A DNA stretch of 52,829 nucleotides from JAUPVO01 sp964420875. GTDB taxonomy: Bacteria > Patescibacteriota > Minisyncoccia > Phycocordibacterales > UBA5272. The notes under the pieces were generated by a model. It had not been told where the DNA came from. It did no database searches and was given only the letters and a program-made list of their open reading frames with translations. Each line of letters starts with the position of its first letter. Within the stretch, counting starts at the first letter, position 1. The DNA is taken from contig CAYQUK010000003.1 in assembly GCA_964420875.1 (NCBI GenBank), forward strand, positions 1 through 52,829. Reading direction: 5' to 3'. Made by a program: the position numbers and the translations under genes. Shown piece by piece: positions 1 through 7,637 of the stretch.

Positions 1-423
1 TGTATATTCCAAAAACGTAAATTGAGATACCCGACAGAAATAGACATTTGCTCCTCGATTGGGAATATACTGTCATCTATTTTTTTGTTGAGAGCCTCGG
101 CACGTTGTTTGATTATTTCTCCTGTCACATTGCGGGCGTATATTGTGGCCTGTGGAAAGTCAGTAGCAAAATAGGGGATGGCACCAACATGATCCATGTG
201 TGGGCTGGTTGCGATGATTGCTTTTACTTTGTGTTTCTTTTCTTTTAAGTAGCTTGGATTTGGCAAAATAAAATCAATGGTACTCTATGGCCCACATATT
301 GCGACCAGACTCCTCATTGCCGCCTAGACCAAGTATACGTATGGTATTTGGTGCTAAGTCAGGGAGAGGGCGTCTAATTTGTGGTCTGTCATTGTATCTT
401 TGTGGTCTTTGGAAATTTCTCAT
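1..423 (-). pseudogene. Ribonuclease J-like metallo-beta-lactamase protein, broken and partial
   Basis: Read on the minus strand from ATG 423, the start gives GGNEESGRNMWAIEY, the N-terminal signature of RNase J (a 5'-3' exo/endonuclease for mRNA decay and rRNA processing). The frame then stops (TGA at about 274-276). Homology resumes at once in another frame with IDFILPNPSYL and the metal-site region TSPHMDHVGAIPY, which stays open to the window edge. About 20 residues expected between the two parts are missing, so this is an out-of-frame deletion. The family motif is normally T-H-x-H-x-D-H; here the first His is Ser. The gene follows the solute-binding gene by 12 bases, probably in one operon with secG. 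It may be a true pseudogene, a degenerate paralogue or an assembly fault. Confidence 0.7.
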
Positions 424-435
424 GGTTTTATGGTT

Positions 436-2088
436 TTAGTGTAATAATGTGTATATTTTGTTAATAATGTTTTCTTTGTTAAATATGCTCCAGACTTTTT
501 CTGTACCGTTGTACCAATTGTCTATGTCTGTTATTAGGTCTTTAGATGTTGATGTATGTTTGGGGAATACAGCTTTTAAATTATCCCTATATATCACCTG
601 ACGAGTCGGGGTGTATAGAGGTATATATGGATACTCGCTGTAAAATTCATCTCTCAAGGCATCCAAATATGTCTGTATGTTTGCGGAGTTAGTGGCCGTT
701 TTGATATTTTCTAAGTTACTATCAAATGTCTTGCTAGTGTAGCTAGAGATATTGAGTCCCGGGGCATTGCGTTGTGAAGAGTGCCAAAAGGCATAGAGGT
801 CACTGGAGTTTTGTATTTCTATTGTTCCAAGTATCGCCTCATAGTCACGATTGCGTATAATGTTTTGATTGAGCTCGGTCTGATCTTTTACATCTAGATT
901 TACAGTGATACCTTTTGTCAACAACATGTCTTTGATTTTTGTAGCTACATCTATGCGTCTGTCCATGTCAGGCAGTGTGAGTGTAAATGTGCTAGTCGAA
1001 TACTCGGTCACAGATGATGTCGCCAGTCTCTCGCTGCTTGGTAACATGTCATATGTAGGGAAGCCTAGATCCAAAAAGGCATTTCTATTTACGGCCTCAT
1101 ATATTTCCTCTCTGTTATATTTTTTTGCAAAGCTGTCCTTTTTGTTGCCGTTTAAAAATATAGCCACAATGCGAGGGAGAGTATACACAGATTCTAAATA
1201 GTTTTTCTTTGTAATTGCGTTTTTGATTTCTGTGTCAGCGTCAAAAATAATATCTATGTCTTTGTTATTGAAGGCCTTGCTTAGATTACTTTTGCTGGTG
1301 TAATAATATATGTCGATGTATTTGATATAAGGACGTTTTCCTTTGTAGTTAGCATTTGAAACAAGTTCAAGTTTTTCTAATTTGCCACCATTATCCAATG
1401 TTTTGCTATTTACCTCATACATACCACTAGACACAGAGTCTTGATTTAGTTCTGATATTACAAAGTTATCCAAACTCTTGTCAGCATATTCTTTTTGAGA
1501 CAATATACCTGCTGTCAATAACTCCTCAACAAAAGGAAATGGCTTTTTTAAATGTATTATAAAGTTTGTGTCAGATACTTTTTCAAACTCTAGGCCTTCA
1601 TAGCGCACCTTGTCCACCGACCTAACCTGAGGGTCAGATAGTAATTTGTATGTGAATATAACATCGTCAGCAGTTATCGGGTCCCCATTGGCAAACGATA
1701 TGTCGTCACGAAGTGTGATATCTATTTCCGTTCCCGTTCCACTCTTTGTTATATTGTTGGCCAAGTCATATACATATGTGCTGTCGGAGGTCTTTTTATA
1801 CAACCCAGCATAAAGTAGTCCAGAGATTATTTTCTCAGTATCTTGGCTGGCATATAGAGGGGTAAAATATCTAGGTTGTTCTATGGTGCCAATAGATAGG
1901 GTGGTGTTATAGGCTGGTACTATTATTGTCTTGCTACGCAAATATATACCAGTTGCTATTAATATACACAGTAGTGCAATGAGAATAGACACCCCAGCAT
2001 AAAAAGCCTTTTCTGGAGGTGTTTGTTTTACTGTTAAGCCAGCTTTTTTGAAAAAAACGTAGCTTGATATTTGATTTTGATCATTCAT
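436..2088 (-). CDS. ABC transporter substrate-binding protein, family 5 (peptide type)
   Basis: The 550-residue protein matches the extracellular solute-binding family 5 (OppA/DppA type). It has an N-terminal cytoplasmic tail of about 28 residues, one transmembrane segment near residues 30-50, then an extracellular domain with the family-like stretch ITLRDDISFANGDPITADDV near residue 130. It probably binds peptides or similar solutes outside the membrane. It has an uncleaved anchor instead of a lipobox. No permease or ATPase gene is adjacent, so transport partners must be elsewhere, or the protein acts as a sensor or scavenger. It lies 47 bases downstream of secG in the same direction and just before the RNase J-like gene. 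Confidence 0.8.
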   Translation of the reverse strand: MNDQNQISSYVFFKKAGLTVKQTPPEKAFYAGVSILIALLCILIATGIYLRSKTIIVPAYNTTLSIGTIEQPRYFTPLYASQDTEKIISGLLYAGLYKKTSDSTYVYDLANNITKSGTGTEIDITLRDDISFANGDPITADDVIFTYKLLSDPQVRSVDKVRYEGLEFEKVSDTNFIIHLKKPFPFVEELLTAGILSQKEYADKSLDNFVISELNQDSVSSGMYEVNSKTLDNGGKLEKLELVSNANYKGKRPYIKYIDIYYYTSKSNLSKAFNNKDIDIIFDADTEIKNAITKKNYLESVYTLPRIVAIFLNGNKKDSFAKKYNREEIYEAVNRNAFLDLGFPTYDMLPSSERLATSSVTEYSTSTFTLTLPDMDRRIDVATKIKDMLLTKGITVNLDVKDQTELNQNIIRNRDYEAILGTIEIQNSSDLYAFWHSSQRNAPGLNISSYTSKTFDSNLENIKTATNSANIQTYLDALRDEFYSEYPYIPLYTPTRQVIYRDNLKAVFPKHTSTSKDLITDIDNWYNGTEKVWSIFNKENIINKIYTLLH

Positions 2089-2135
2089 ATATGTTTATGA
2101 ATGCATATCTTTTTACGATATCTATTGTTTTTGGC

Positions 2136-2357
2136 TTATTTCAGAAAAGCGTGTATTGCCAAAGACACAGCAAATAGTATAGACACCACTATTGTTGCTC
2201 GGTATAGTAACAGTTCGCCTCCACGTCTACGATATGTTCCCACTGACGAATCAGCTGAAAAAGCTCCATTATTGTCAGTATTAGACCTCTGAATTAAAAC
2301 TAGTATAACTAGGATAACCGATAAGATTACGTTCACCGCTAGGATGATAGATTGCAT
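2136..2357 (-). CDS. secG: Preprotein translocase subunit SecG
   Basis: This 73-residue protein has the SecG layout: a hydrophobic helix (residues 3-22), a polar loop with QRSNTDNNGAFSADSS, and a second helix (residues 50-71). SecG is the small auxiliary subunit of the SecYEG channel in the inner membrane. Length is normal for the family. An extended -10, TG-T-TAGTAT, ends exactly six bases before the ATG, so the mRNA is predicted to be leaderless. The solute-binding protein and the RNase J-like gene follow in the same direction. Confidence 0.85.
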   Translation of the reverse strand: MQSIILAVNVILSVILVILVLIQRSNTDNNGAFSADSSVGTYRRRGGELLLYRATIVVSILFAVSLAIHAFLK

Positions 2358-2422
2358 ACATAGATACTAACATAACTACAAACTATTGCAAACACAGTTT
2401 TTAACTTGTATTATGGCTATAA

Positions 2423-3286
2423 ATGAAAAACATTGTAATCATATATCACAAGAATTGCATGGACGGTACAGCCAGCGCTTGGGTAGCTTGGAAAAAATAT
2501 GGTGATACGGCAGAATATATCGCCGCAGATGATTGGAAGGTTTTACCAGAATACGTTACAAATCATACAGATTTAGCAAATACAGAAATATATGTGATAG
2601 ATTTTTCTTTTTCAAAAGAAGTTCTGCTGGATTTACAGTCTAAGTGTAAAAAAATTGTTGTTTTAGACCACCATGTAGGGGCAAAAGAAAATATACAGTC
2701 TGTAAGAGAGTATATGTATGGAGAGGGTGAGAGTGGTTGTATGTTGGCTTGGAAATACTTTTTTCCAGAAAGTGAGACGCCTCTAGCTATACAATATGTA
2801 TCGGACAGTGATACGTGGACACACAAAATGCCAGATTACGAAATAGTAGACGCATACATATACAAAACAGATAATGACTTTACTAGAAATTATTTCCAGA
2901 GGATCGTAGATGAACTATCTGATGAAAAAAGATTTGAAGAAGTTAAGAAAATTGGAAAAGTTTTGAGAGAGGCTTACATGAGTACTGTAAACAAATATTT
3001 TGACAGAGCAGAAGAGGTAGAATTTGCTGGGTATAAAGTATTAGCGGTTAATGCTCCTTCAGAAATTAAAAGTGAATTAGGGCACAAATTAGCAGAAAAG
3101 AGTGGAACATTTGGAATAATATATTATTATTTTGAAGGTAAGTGGAGATTTAGTCTTCGTTCCGTTGCTGATTTTGATGTTAGTGAAATAGCAAAAAAGA
3201 TGGGAGGTGGGGGACATAAAAATGCTGCTGCTTTTCATGTGCCATTTGAAAATCCGATTGAGTCTGTTTTAAAAACCTTAAAATAA
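2423..3286 (+). CDS. DHH family phosphoesterase
   Basis: The 287-residue protein has the DHH superfamily motifs in order: HKNCMDGTASAW (metal-binding region, residues 9-20), IDFSFSKE (about residue 59), VLDHH (the DHH motif, about residues 76-80), SDSDTW (about residue 130) and the DHHA1 glycine motif GGGGHKNAAAF near the C terminus. The family includes RecJ, NrnA and related Mn-dependent phosphodiesterases. The short length and DHHA1 domain fit an oligoribonuclease or cyclic-dinucleotide phosphodiesterase rather than RecJ, but the substrate cannot be told. TATTAT at 2409-2414 lies eight bases before the ATG, giving a very short leader. Confidence 0.85.
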   Translation: MKNIVIIYHKNCMDGTASAWVAWKKYGDTAEYIAADDWKVLPEYVTNHTDLANTEIYVIDFSFSKEVLLDLQSKCKKIVVLDHHVGAKENIQSVREYMYGEGESGCMLAWKYFFPESETPLAIQYVSDSDTWTHKMPDYEIVDAYIYKTDNDFTRNYFQRIVDELSDEKRFEEVKKIGKVLREAYMSTVNKYFDRAEEVEFAGYKVLAVNAPSEIKSELGHKLAEKSGTFGIIYYYFEGKWRFSLRSVADFDVSEIAKKMGGGGHKNAAAFHVPFENPIESVLKTLK

Positions 3287-3287
3287 C

Positions 3288-3452
3288 TTAAGCAAAATAT
3301 TTAAAAGCTATCCAGACCCCTAGCCCTCCACCAATGGCAGTACATATCACAGAAGATAGAGACAACATACTGGCACCGAATAATGTGGGGACGAGACTAC
3401 CAATCAGACTCCCCAGTATCATACCCACCCAAATGATGTTTTTGTTATACAT
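3288..3452 (-). CDS. Small glycine-rich membrane protein (54 aa)
   Basis: I do not recognise a named family. The frame from ATG 3452 encodes two hydrophobic segments (about residues 6-25 and 29-50) with many small residues (GSLIGS, AIGGGLG), like a glycine-zipper membrane protein. A strong argument that it is real is its promoter: TG-A-TATCAT ends exactly six bases upstream of the ATG, the same leaderless layout as its neighbours. It converges on the DHH gene, with one base between stop codons, and has no hairpin terminator of its own. Confidence 0.6.
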   Translation of the reverse strand: MYNKNIIWVGMILGSLIGSLVPTLFGASMLSLSSVICTAIGGGLGVWIAFKYFA

Positions 3453-3524
3453 ATAGACATGATATCAGAGTTGTTGCTTTTTAGAAGTTTTTTTGTTATA
3501 TTTTAGCAGTACTTTTGTACATAT

Positions 3525-3596
3525 TCCGTGATAGCTCAGCGGTAGAGCAGTTCCCTGTTAAGGAATTGGTCGTAGGTTCGATCCCTACTCACGGAG
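3525..3596 (+). tRNA. tRNA-Asn (anticodon GTT)
   Basis: A 72-nt cloverleaf can be folded by eye. The acceptor stem TCCGTGA pairs with TCACGGA, the D arm contains GCTCAGCGGTAGAGC, the anticodon loop CTGTTAA carries GTT, and the T arm contains GTAGGTTCGATCCCTAC. The discriminator is G and the CCA end is not encoded. A HEPN-like gene begins nine bases downstream, so the two may be co-transcribed. Confidence 0.95.
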
Positions 3597-3604
3597 CAAA
3601 ATAA

Positions 3605-4042
3605 ATGAATAGTAATTCAGTTCTACTGGAGGAAGATGAAAAACTGTTGATGGAATACGGTAGAGCTTTTGCGCATATTACTTATGTGGAGTTTTTTCTA
3701 GAGTATGTTATCTACAAAGAAGGCAAAATGGAATCATTAAGTGAAGACTTAAGGTTTAAGTTGGTTGCGGGGAAAACCCTGGGTCAAAAAATAGAAATAG
3801 CAAAATCTTTTCTAGACAAAAAACTATTAGACGAACTTGTTTCGTTTAACAAAAAGAGAAATGTTTTAGTTCACAGTATGACAACAAGAGAGTTTCAAGG
3901 TTTTTCCGAGGGTGCGCCAATTTTTGGTAAACATATAATGATTTCTTCCGGAAAAGATAGTAAAGATTTAACTCTTGATTTTTTACAAGACATTGTAAAA
4001 ACGGCTGTATTTTTAAGATCTGAGTTTCTTAAATTCTTTTAG
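3605..4042 (+). CDS. HEPN-like protein of unknown function (145 aa)
   Basis: The protein is mostly helical and carries N-K-K-R-N-V-L-V-H near residues 80-88. This fits the R-x4-6-H (here R-N-V-L-V-H) signature of HEPN domains, found in many toxin, defence and RNA-processing ribonucleases. The rest has no motif I can place. There is no -10 box immediately upstream, unlike most genes here; the start lies nine bases after tRNA-Asn, whose 3' end reads GGAG and is well placed to act as a Shine-Dalgarno site. Assignment to HEPN rests on the motif and helical pattern only. Confidence 0.55.
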   Translation: MNSNSVLLEEDEKLLMEYGRAFAHITYVEFFLEYVIYKEGKMESLSEDLRFKLVAGKTLGQKIEIAKSFLDKKLLDELVSFNKKRNVLVHSMTTREFQGFSEGAPIFGKHIMISSGKDSKDLTLDFLQDIVKTAVFLRSEFLKFF

Positions 4043-4079
4043 GACGTTCATTGTATTTTTAATGTATAATATATTAATT

Positions 4080-4487
4080 ATGGCAAAACAAATATTTATC
4101 AATTTAGCAGTGAAGGACTTGCAAAAGTCGGCAGATTTTTATACAGCTTTAGGATTTACAAACAACCCTCAATTTTCAGATGATACTGGCAAGTGTATGG
4201 TTTGGAGTGAGAATATATTTGTAATGCTTTTGTCTTATGATAAATTTAAAGCATTTACAAAAAAGCCTCTTGCGGATACAAAATCAAAGATAGCCGGATT
4301 ATTTTCTTTGTCTGTCGAAAGTGTTGAGGAGGTTAACAAGATAATGGCTGGTGGACTGAGCGCGGGAGGTATAGAGCCAAATGAAATGAGGGATTATGGA
4401 TTTATGCAACAACGTACAATAGAGGATTTTGATGGTCATACTTGGGAGATTTTCTATATGGATGTTACAAAGTTTCCAACAAAATAA
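4080..4487 (+). CDS. VOC family (glyoxalase/bleomycin-resistance-like) protein
   Basis: The 135-residue protein begins MAKQIFINLAVKDLQKSADF and ends with an F-D-G-H-x-W-E-I strand, the typical single-chain VOC pattern of beta-alpha-beta-beta-beta modules. Members bind a metal and act on small molecules or confer resistance; the substrate is unknown. I chose ATG 4080 rather than ATG 4062, because 4065-4070 is a perfect TATAAT and the longer start would lie upstream of the promoter. The -10 ends nine bases before the start. Confidence 0.8.
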   Translation: MAKQIFINLAVKDLQKSADFYTALGFTNNPQFSDDTGKCMVWSENIFVMLLSYDKFKAFTKKPLADTKSKIAGLFSLSVESVEEVNKIMAGGLSAGGIEPNEMRDYGFMQQRTIEDFDGHTWEIFYMDVTKFPTK

Positions 4488-4530
4488 GAAGACCGGTAAA
4501 GACTGATTAAATTAGTGCTACACTTAACTT

Positions 4531-4740
4531 ATGCAAAAAGTAGCGACAAAATTTTTTATATTCTCATCTATCGCATTTGGTGTGATAGGAATTGTAATGG
4601 TGTTGGTGGGTGGACCGGACGGTAATGATTCAGTAATGTTGGTAAACAGACTGCGCCAACTTTTACTTGCTGATGTCTGTATTATCCTGCCTTCGTTTGC
4701 ACTGAGCGTTGCTGGGAAATATTTGAGGGGGAATTCTTAG
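4531..4740 (+). CDS. Small two-helix membrane protein (69 aa)
   Basis: There are two hydrophobic segments, about residues 7-27 and 44-61, separated by a polar loop with GGPDGNDS. I do not recognise a family. The promoter TG-C-TACACT (4516-4524) ends six bases before the ATG, matching the local leaderless pattern and supporting the start. Its stop codon overlaps that of the convergent YdeI/OmpD-type gene, with no terminator hairpin between them. Confidence 0.6.
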   Translation: MQKVATKFFIFSSIAFGVIGIVMVLVGGPDGNDSVMLVNRLRQLLLADVCIILPSFALSVAGKYLRGNS

Positions 4741-4991
4741 TTCTCCCTATGTACGCAACCTGCCCAGCAGCAGGGGCGGCGCTCTCCGCGGGAGAATTTG
4801 TCTAACATTATATCCATACGGCGCAGACGAGTTTCTTCTTTTTTCGCATCGGTCACCCAGCATATCCACTCGTTGCGAGCGAGTGGAGTGATGTCCTCCC
4901 ACCATTCCAATATTTTTGGTTTAGATGTTAAAACTTTTTTCATATCTGCTGGTACAGTATGTACTGTGCCATTTGAAATGTTTTTGGTCAT
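4737..4991 (-). CDS. YdeI/OmpD-associated family protein (short)
   Basis: The 84-residue protein contains LTPLARNEWICWVTDAKKEE followed by TRLRRMD and ends RRPCCWAGCVHR. This is the C-terminal signature of the YdeI or OmpD-associated family, sometimes called bacteriocin-protection proteins; biochemical function is not established. Only the C-terminal module is present, preceded by a short segment that resembles the domain start. ATG 4991 is preferred over the TTG at 4994 because TG-C-TAAAAT ends exactly six bases upstream of it. Confidence 0.75.
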   Translation of the reverse strand: MTKNISNGTVHTVPADMKKVLTSKPKILEWWEDITPLARNEWICWVTDAKKEETRLRRMDIMLDKFSRGERRPCCWAGCVHREN

Positions 4992-5011
4992 CAATATATT
5001 TTAGCAGATAA

Positions 5012-5040
5012 TTCACAATATTGCCTATTTGTAATATAAT
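5012..5040 (+). promoter_or_regulatory. Canonical promoter of the 5071 cassette
   Basis: TTCACA (5012-5017), 17 bases, then a perfect TATAAT (5035-5040). The leader is about 24 nt. This is a -35/-10 sigma70-type promoter, unlike the extended -10 promoters of neighbouring genes. It diverges from the promoter of the 4991 gene (about 5006-4998). Confidence 0.75.
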
Positions 5041-5070
5041 CCAAACAAGTTCTTTCTAAGAGGGTCCGAA

Positions 5071-5667
5071 ATGGATGCCAACAACGTGAGATTTTGTATT
5101 CTTCTTCGCCCTGACGAGGCAACAGAAAAAGTGCTCGGGCGTATTTATGACGATTTGAAGAGACGGCACCCCGACCTTATTGTGAAGGCTGTCGCAGATG
5201 GAGCTCTGCCGTATCACATGACAATGATCGCAGGCATCGTTTTGTCTAGCAACTCTTACAAAGAGAAAATAAGAAGCATTGTCGGAGAGTTGAAACCTTT
5301 TCAAAACAAAAGATGGTTACCAAGAGCGGTGCGAGTTGAACCATCTGATGGTATTGGAAATGTTTTAGCTGTCAGGTTTGTTTTTTCTGATGAGCATCCA
5401 TACCTTTTGACTGGGAGTGAAATCAGAAATAAGCAAATAGTTGACGACATCGCCAAAGGTTTCTTTTTTGACAAAAATCGCCACATCTCTATCGCTGACG
5501 TTTTGTATGGAAATTCAAAAAGTGAAGGGTTGGGCAACATGAACCAGGTTTTACCGCTTTTTGTCAGGCTGGTTGCTGGTAATCAAAAGTTGCTGTCTGC
5601 GGTCACTTTTACTCCTGAGGTCTGGTGGAAAGTTAACGAGTCATGGGCCTTGTACGATTTGTCTTAA
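5071..5667 (+). CDS. 2H phosphoesterase / RNA ligase-like protein
   Basis: The 198-residue protein has two H-x-[TS]-x motifs about 90 residues apart: YHMTM (His49) and RHISI (His138). Two such motifs define the 2H phosphoesterase superfamily (LigT/ThpR RNA 2',3'-cyclic phosphodiesterases and relatives); the substrate is unknown. The gene has a leader with AGAGGG (5059-5064) six bases before the ATG, a -35/-10 promoter and its own terminator. Codon use differs from neighbours: ATA is rare for Ile and CGC/CGT Arg codons are common. I read it as one of several self-contained, probably acquired cassettes in this window. Confidence 0.65.
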   Translation: MDANNVRFCILLRPDEATEKVLGRIYDDLKRRHPDLIVKAVADGALPYHMTMIAGIVLSSNSYKEKIRSIVGELKPFQNKRWLPRAVRVEPSDGIGNVLAVRFVFSDEHPYLLTGSEIRNKQIVDDIAKGFFFDKNRHISIADVLYGNSKSEGLGNMNQVLPLFVRLVAGNQKLLSAVTFTPEVWWKVNESWALYDLS

Positions 5668-5704
5668 CCGCCACTAACAAAAACCGTTGGGAGGCGGTTT
5701 TTGT
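5666..5704 (+). terminator. Intrinsic terminator of the 2H phosphoesterase cassette
   Basis: The stem AACCGCC pairs with GGCGGTT, with an inner CTAAC/GTTGG pairing, followed by TTTTTGTTTT. The stem starts inside the stop codon. Confidence 0.85.
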
Positions 5705-5723
5705 TTTGTGTTAGACTTTGTAT

Positions 5724-6401
5724 ATGAAAAAAGCTTCTTATTTAGTCGGGTTAATAATTGTCTCAGCATTTGTTTTTATCTATTTTAATTTTGATTCTAA
5801 AAAAGAAATTGTAAATGAAGCAGAGGGGGTGCCGTCTGTTTCTGTTGTGACATTGTCTCAAGATAAAAAAGACATATTAATAAATGGTAATGTTGCGCTG
5901 TCCGTGGACAATGAGAATATATTTAACTTTTTCAAAGGAGAAAAAGCACAAATGTGTGACATGGCAAATATAAACAATACAGAAACGAGAAAGGCTTTTT
6001 GTTCAGATAAAAACTTTTTTAGACAAAGTGCTAGATTTCAAAAAATAGTCACCTCATCTACTGGTGGCAAGATAGCTTTTGTTCTCGAGACTAATGAGTT
6101 GCCAGATACTGCTGTCGGGATGTTTTATCCAATGAACAATACATATAAGGTACATATAATTACAAACTATTATCTTGGCAATGATGTGATGTCTTTTTCT
6201 CCGAATGACAAATATATAGCAGTGAGAGATAGATGTTTTGAGGGTAATTGTGGATTTGTTATAAAAGACTCGGCAACATTGGAAAATATAAAGTCTTTTG
6301 GTCTGGTTGAGGAGGGGCCATCTTATACTTTTATAAAGTGGATAGATGGGGACGAAATAGAATATAAAATAGGCGACACAAGTGCTACAATAAATATATG
6401 A
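5724..6401 (+). CDS. Membrane-anchored extracellular protein of unknown function
   Basis: The protein (225 aa) has an N-terminal anchor (residues 4-22, YLVGLIIVSAFVFIYFNF) followed by an extracytoplasmic beta-rich domain with four Cys, including DRCFEGNCGF, which could form disulfides outside the cell. I do not recognise the family. The promoter TG-T-TAGACT (5709-5717) ends six bases before ATG 5724, so the earlier TTG at 5718 is not used. It overlaps the next gene by four bases (ATGA), which indicates translational coupling. Confidence 0.7.
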   Translation: MKKASYLVGLIIVSAFVFIYFNFDSKKEIVNEAEGVPSVSVVTLSQDKKDILINGNVALSVDNENIFNFFKGEKAQMCDMANINNTETRKAFCSDKNFFRQSARFQKIVTSSTGGKIAFVLETNELPDTAVGMFYPMNNTYKVHIITNYYLGNDVMSFSPNDKYIAVRDRCFEGNCGFVIKDSATLENIKSFGLVEEGPSYTFIKWIDGDEIEYKIGDTSATINI

Positions 6402-6970
6402 GAAAAATAGTAACAGTTTTAGTAGTTTTAGTTTTATTAGTTTTAGGTTTTGCTGTGTACAAGTTTAATTTTCCAAATAATCAAAATGGATTACGGGTCA
6501 ACTCTTATGATGGTACGTATAGTTTAGATGGGGGGACATTTACTCTAAAAAATGGAGTGTCAGAGGTGGAGGCTGCACCAGGGTCTGCTTCAAAAGTTGT
6601 AACAAAGTATTTTGGTAATGACTACAAGGCTGATCTTGATGGTGATGGTACAGATGATACAGCGTTTATAATAACCCAGAGCACTGGTGGTAGCGGGACA
6701 TTCTACTATGTTGTCGCTATGTTAAACAAAGTAAATGGTAGCAAGGTTGGCACTGACGCGGTACTGCTCGGTGATCGTATAGCTCCACAATCTATGTATG
6801 TAGAGAAAAACAATATATTAATTGTTAATTATGCAGACAGAAATGCTGGAGAGAGTTTTGATATTGCTCCGTCTCTTGGGAAAAGTATGTATTTAAAGGT
6901 TGATCAGGCGAGTAATAGATTTGGTATTGTTGTAAAAGATTTTGAGGGGGAGTCAAATATTCCTAGATAA
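6398..6970 (+). CDS. Exported protein with a DLDGDGTDD calcium-type loop
   Basis: The 190-residue protein has an N-terminal hydrophobic segment (residues 4-21, rich in Val and Leu). Near residue 78 it has YKADLDGDGTDDTAFIITQ, which looks like the EF-hand-like or FG-GAP-type calcium loop common in secreted Parcubacteria proteins. The function is unknown. It is co-transcribed with the preceding anchor protein by a four-base overlap, so the pair may act together at the cell surface. A strong terminator follows. Confidence 0.7.
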   Translation: MRKIVTVLVVLVLLVLGFAVYKFNFPNNQNGLRVNSYDGTYSLDGGTFTLKNGVSEVEAAPGSASKVVTKYFGNDYKADLDGDGTDDTAFIITQSTGGSGTFYYVVAMLNKVNGSKVGTDAVLLGDRIAPQSMYVEKNNILIVNYADRNAGESFDIAPSLGKSMYLKVDQASNRFGIVVKDFEGESNIPR

Positions 6971-6985
6971 AAATTAGATAAAAAT

Positions 6986-7015
6986 AAAAACACATCGCAA
7001 TTGCGATGTGTTTTT
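6986..7015. terminator. Bidirectional intrinsic terminator
   Basis: A perfect inverted repeat, AAAAACACATCGCAA followed directly by its complement, is flanked by A and T tracts. It serves the 6398 gene on the plus strand and the 7025-7144 gene on the minus strand. Confidence 0.9.
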
Positions 7016-7024
7016 ATTTTTTAG

Positions 7025-7144
7025 CTATGCAACAGCTGGAGTCTCAGGAGTTACTACTGGAGTATCTTCTACTGCTGGAGTAGGAGCTACCTCTGGTGTT
7101 ACTGGAGTCTCTGGAGCTGGAGTTACGATTGTTTCTTCATTCAT
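7025..7144 (-). CDS. Small Thr/Pro/Val-rich acidic protein (39 aa)
   Basis: ATG 7144 opens a 39-residue frame made almost wholly of TP, ETP and VTPE-type repeats after a short MNEETIV start. It has no signal peptide or membrane segment of its own. The sequence resembles linker or spacer segments of surface proteins, so it could be a free-standing low-complexity peptide or a remnant of a larger protein. TAAAAC ends six bases before the ATG, and the shared terminator at 6986-7015 follows the stop. No function is claimed. Confidence 0.5.
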   Translation of the reverse strand: MNEETIVTPAPETPVTPEVAPTPAVEDTPVVTPETPAVA

Positions 7145-7210
7145 ATATTTGTTTTAGATTAATTAGTAGTGGCTCAGTTTACATGCTGGGCGATAATAAA
7201 GCAAATATGT

Positions 7211-7363
7211 TTATTTAAAAGGATTCTCGCCGCGTATTATGCGTAATAGAAAGAGTACAACTGCTATTACTAGCAATATATGTATAAATCCACCGAGAAC
7301 ATGAAAACCTAGGAACCCCAGTAACCAAAGCACGAGTAATAATGTGGCGATATTTGTAAGCAT
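7211..7363 (-). CDS. lmo0937-type small membrane protein (50 aa)
   Basis: The 50-residue protein has two helices and the core LLLVLWLLGF then GGFIHILLVIAVVL, which match the lmo0937/DUF5670 family of short membrane proteins. That family is widespread and often stress-linked, but its function is unknown. Length is normal. It lies 66 bases upstream of the Thr/Pro-rich gene on the same strand. Confidence 0.75.
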   Translation of the reverse strand: MLTNIATLLLVLWLLGFLGFHVLGGFIHILLVIAVVLFLLRIIRGENPFK

Positions 7364-7637
7364 ATTTTTGTTTTTATTTGTTTAACATTAACGATGACGT
7401 AATGTATTGTATTAGATTACAACTAATCATATGTCACGTTGATCATTGATATACTGTTATATATACTGTATATACAAAGCCTTTCTAGCTCGCGATAGAA
7501 GTGATTAGATCTCATGATGCGTAATCTTGTAATATTACAGGATTACAAGCGTCATCATAGGTAGTAATAGTTAATCTTAGTCTCTTTAACTAAAGCTTTT
7601 CAAGTTTCCATTAAATATAACTAAAATAAACATCTAT
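7364..7637. other. Noncoding region with a large inverted repeat
   Basis: No credible gene lies here. The striking element is 7521-7546: GTAATCTTGTAAT followed immediately by its inverted copy with one mismatch, flanked further out by ATGATG (7514-7519) and CATCAT (7553-7558). There is no T tract, so it is not a simple terminator. It could be a protein-binding palindrome or the 5' leader structure of the 7638 gene. A possible -10 for that gene is TATAAC at 7616-7621. Confidence 0.5.

Noticed and set aside
5666..5715. Integron attC site around the AACCGCC...GGCGGTT hairpin with GTTAGAC nearby
   Set aside because: The pieces fit a terminator plus the next gene's extended -10, the order of core sites is wrong, and no integrase or repeated attC is seen at the other cassettes.
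7025..7144. CRISPR-like or tandem DNA repeat in the Thr/Pro-rich region
   Set aside because: The repetition is at the amino-acid level (TP motifs), with irregular units and no spacers. No CRISPR array was seen in the window.
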